A stretch of 5,424 bases of DNA from positions 1-5,424 of the forward strand of contig JAICEH010000152.1 in assembly GCA_025924275.1 (NCBI GenBank), written 5' to 3'. Below, piece after piece: positions 4,182 through 5,424 of this stretch. Numbering within the stretch: the stretch's first letter is position 1; the number at the start of each line of letters is the position of its first letter. Below the pieces are notes generated by a model that saw nothing but the letters and a program-made list of their open reading frames with translations, was not told where the DNA came from and did not search any database. Source of the stretch: Gemmatimonadales bacterium (GTDB taxonomy: Bacteria > Gemmatimonadota > Gemmatimonadetes > Gemmatimonadales > GWC2-71-9). Position numbers and translations under genes: made by a program.

Positions 4182-5424
4182 GTGTGGCGGCGCCGCTCCC
4201 CGCCGTCCCCGCCCAGCCGGGCGAGGCCTACGAGCGGGTCACTGCGCTCCTCGGCGACCGCTTCCGGCTCGACAGCCTCGTGGCGATGTCGGCCGAGCGG
4301 GTGTTGTTCCTCGCATGGGACCTCACGCTCAAGCGCCGGGTGTCGCTCCGGTGCAACTTCTACTCCGACCCGGCCACCCGCGCCTGGTTCCTCCGCGAGG
4401 GCGAGGCGCTGGCCCAGCTCGATCATCCCGCCATCCGGCACGTCTACGAGCTCGGGATCCGGGACGAGATGGCGTGGCGCACCGGCAACTGGGTGGAGGG
4501 AGAGGGGCTCGACGCCGCGAACGCCCGGGGGCCGCGGTCCATTCCCTCGGTGCACGCCATGCTGCGCGACCTGGCGAGCGCGCTGGAGCACGCGCACGGT
4601 CGGGGGATGTTCTTCCGGCGGATCGTCCCCGCCTCGCTGGTGGTGAACCTCGCCGGCCACGGCACGGTCACCGACCTCCGGTACGCCAGCTACACCCTGC
4701 CCGCCATCCCGCCCGGAGAGCGGCCGACCGGGTTGGCCTACATGGCGCCGGAGGTACGGAACGGCGAGCCGGGCGAGCCGGCGAGCGACGTCTTCACCGC
4801 CGGTGCGATCCTCTACTACGCCGTCACCGGGCACGAGCCGCCGCTCGATCCGGCGGCCCTCCAGCGGCCGACGAAGGTCCGCCCCGCCTGCCCGATGGCC
4901 ATCGAGCGGGTGGTGCTCCGCGCCCTTTCCGCCGCGCCCGAGGACCGCTACCAGAGCGCCGCCGAGATGTACGAGGACTTCGCCAGCGACGCCGGGACCT
5001 TCGAGAGCCCGGCGGTGACCCTGAGCGAGAGCGGCGCCACGCGTGCGATCGCCGAGGACCCGGGGAGCTGGGAGAAGCGGCTCCGCCGCGCCCTTGGCGA
5101 CGACTACGAGCTCCTCGGCACGCTCGGGGCCGGCGGCTTCGGCCGCGTCTACCGGGTGCGCGACCTCCATCTCGAGCGCGAGGTCGCCCTCAAGGTGCTG
5201 CACCCGATGTTCACCGCCGACCCGGCGGTGGTGGAGCGCTTCCGGCGTGAGGCCCAGCTCGCGGCGCGGCTCAGCCACCCGAACATCGTGAGCATCTACG
5301 ACATCGCCGGGCGATCGGGCCTGCTCTGGTACACCATGGAGCTGGTGGACGGGCCCAGCCTGGCGGGGGTCGTGGAACGAGAGGGACCGCAGCCGGTGGA
5401 CCGGGTGGTGCGGCTGCTGCGCGA
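4178..5424 (+). CDS. Tandem pseudokinase-kinase Ser/Thr protein kinase (3' end beyond window)
   Basis: The frame is open from GTG 4178 (GTGA overlap with the previous stop; GTG 4184 is an alternative) to the window end, 415 residues so far. Residues about 28-265 form a complete kinase-like domain stripped of catalytic residues. The glycine loop is absent (FRLDSLVAMSAERVLF). The VAIK lysine is R58. The HRD motif reads F146-R147-R148, and KPAN reads VPAS (150-153). DFG reads D166-L167-R168. Structural landmarks remain: HAHGRG before the loop, APE at 190-192, SDVFTAG with D204, and EDRY near the end. A linker of about 40 residues leads to a second kinase domain starting near Y310. That domain has an intact GAGGFG loop (317-322), VALK with K339, helix-C E358 in RRE, and HPNIVSIYDI. 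Its catalytic loop lies past the window. The first domain probably controls the second, by analogy with other pseudokinase-kinase pairs; this is inference. Confidence 0.9.
   Translation, partial: MSVAAPLPAVPAQPGEAYERVTALLGDRFRLDSLVAMSAERVLFLAWDLTLKRRVSLRCNFYSDPATRAWFLREGEALAQLDHPAIRHVYELGIRDEMAWRTGNWVEGEGLDAANARGPRSIPSVHAMLRDLASALEHAHGRGMFFRRIVPASLVVNLAGHGTVTDLRYASYTLPAIPPGERPTGLAYMAPEVRNGEPGEPASDVFTAGAILYYAVTGHEPPLDPAALQRPTKVRPACPMAIERVVLRALSAAPEDRYQSAAEMYEDFASDAGTFESPAVTLSESGATRAIAEDPGSWEKRLRRALGDDYELLGTLGAGGFGRVYRVRDLHLEREVALKVLHPMFTADPAVVERFRREAQLAARLSHPNIVSIYDIAGRSGLLWYTMELVDGPSLAGVVEREGPQPVDRVVRLLR

Noticed and set aside
4060..5250. Open + strand frame of 396 codons across the CGNR end and kinase
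   Set aside because: It starts inside the CGNR zinc finger in another frame and is Arg/Gly/Pro-rich. The kinase domains read continuously in the frame of GTG 4178.
3752..5278. Long open frame on the - strand (508 codons) opposite the CGNR and kinase genes
   Set aside because: The + strand here carries clear domains in two other frames. The antisense translation is rich in Arg, Gly, Pro and Glu with no recognisable motif, as expected when GC-rich codons are read backward.

Overview
The window is very GC-rich, with G or C at most third codon positions. Every gene I can support lies on the + strand, packed closely, and no gap exceeds about 80 bases. A QueC/QueE pair, a GAF-GAF-GGDEF cyclase, a CGNR-type regulator and a PASTA-less Hanks-type Ser/Thr kinase resemble Gemmatimonadota or another high-GC, signalling-rich phylum such as Acidobacteriota or Myxococcota. 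I favour Gemmatimonadota, but only as an inference from style. No rRNA, tRNA, CRISPR array, insertion sequence or phage gene was seen.

Layout. (1) 1-128 is the C-terminal end of a TIGR01777-family SDR epimerase (DUF1731 tail). A GC-rich hairpin and a -10-like box follow it. (2) 165/189-872 is queC and 951-1625 is queE, two steps of the 7-deazaguanine (preQ0/queuosine) pathway. The 78-base gap between them holds an unusual tandem octamer repeat (GTCCGACT, about six units). Its first unit is faced by an exact inverted copy that begins inside the queC stop codon. (3) 1643-2245 encodes a 200-residue protein that reads as an HD-superfamily (RelA/SpoT-hydrolase-like) domain whose metal-binding residues are gone. 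(4) 2288-3634 encodes a diguanylate cyclase with two GAF-like sensor domains, an intact GGDEF motif and an intact inhibitory RxxD site. (5) 3639-4181 encodes an ABATE/CGNR zinc-finger protein in which the signature CGNR reads CGQA. (6) 4178-5424 (running off the window) encodes a tandem kinase: a complete N-terminal pseudokinase domain followed by a second kinase domain whose visible ATP-binding half looks intact.

How they may work together. QueC and QueE are a clear metabolic pair. QueE makes 7-carboxy-7-deazaguanine and QueC converts it to preQ0. The queD, folE and queF/tgt functions must lie elsewhere. Downstream, the cyclase, CGNR protein and kinase are separated by 4 bases and by a 4-base overlap, which suggests one transcript that makes c-di-GMP, carries a DNA-binding type regulator and signals by phosphorylation. 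The degenerate HD protein lies between the two groups and could belong to either.

The most notable themes are three proteins in one short stretch with lost or altered signature residues (HD domain, CGNR finger, first kinase domain), the repeat between queC and queE, and the lack of a recognisable Shine-Dalgarno sequence before any start codon.
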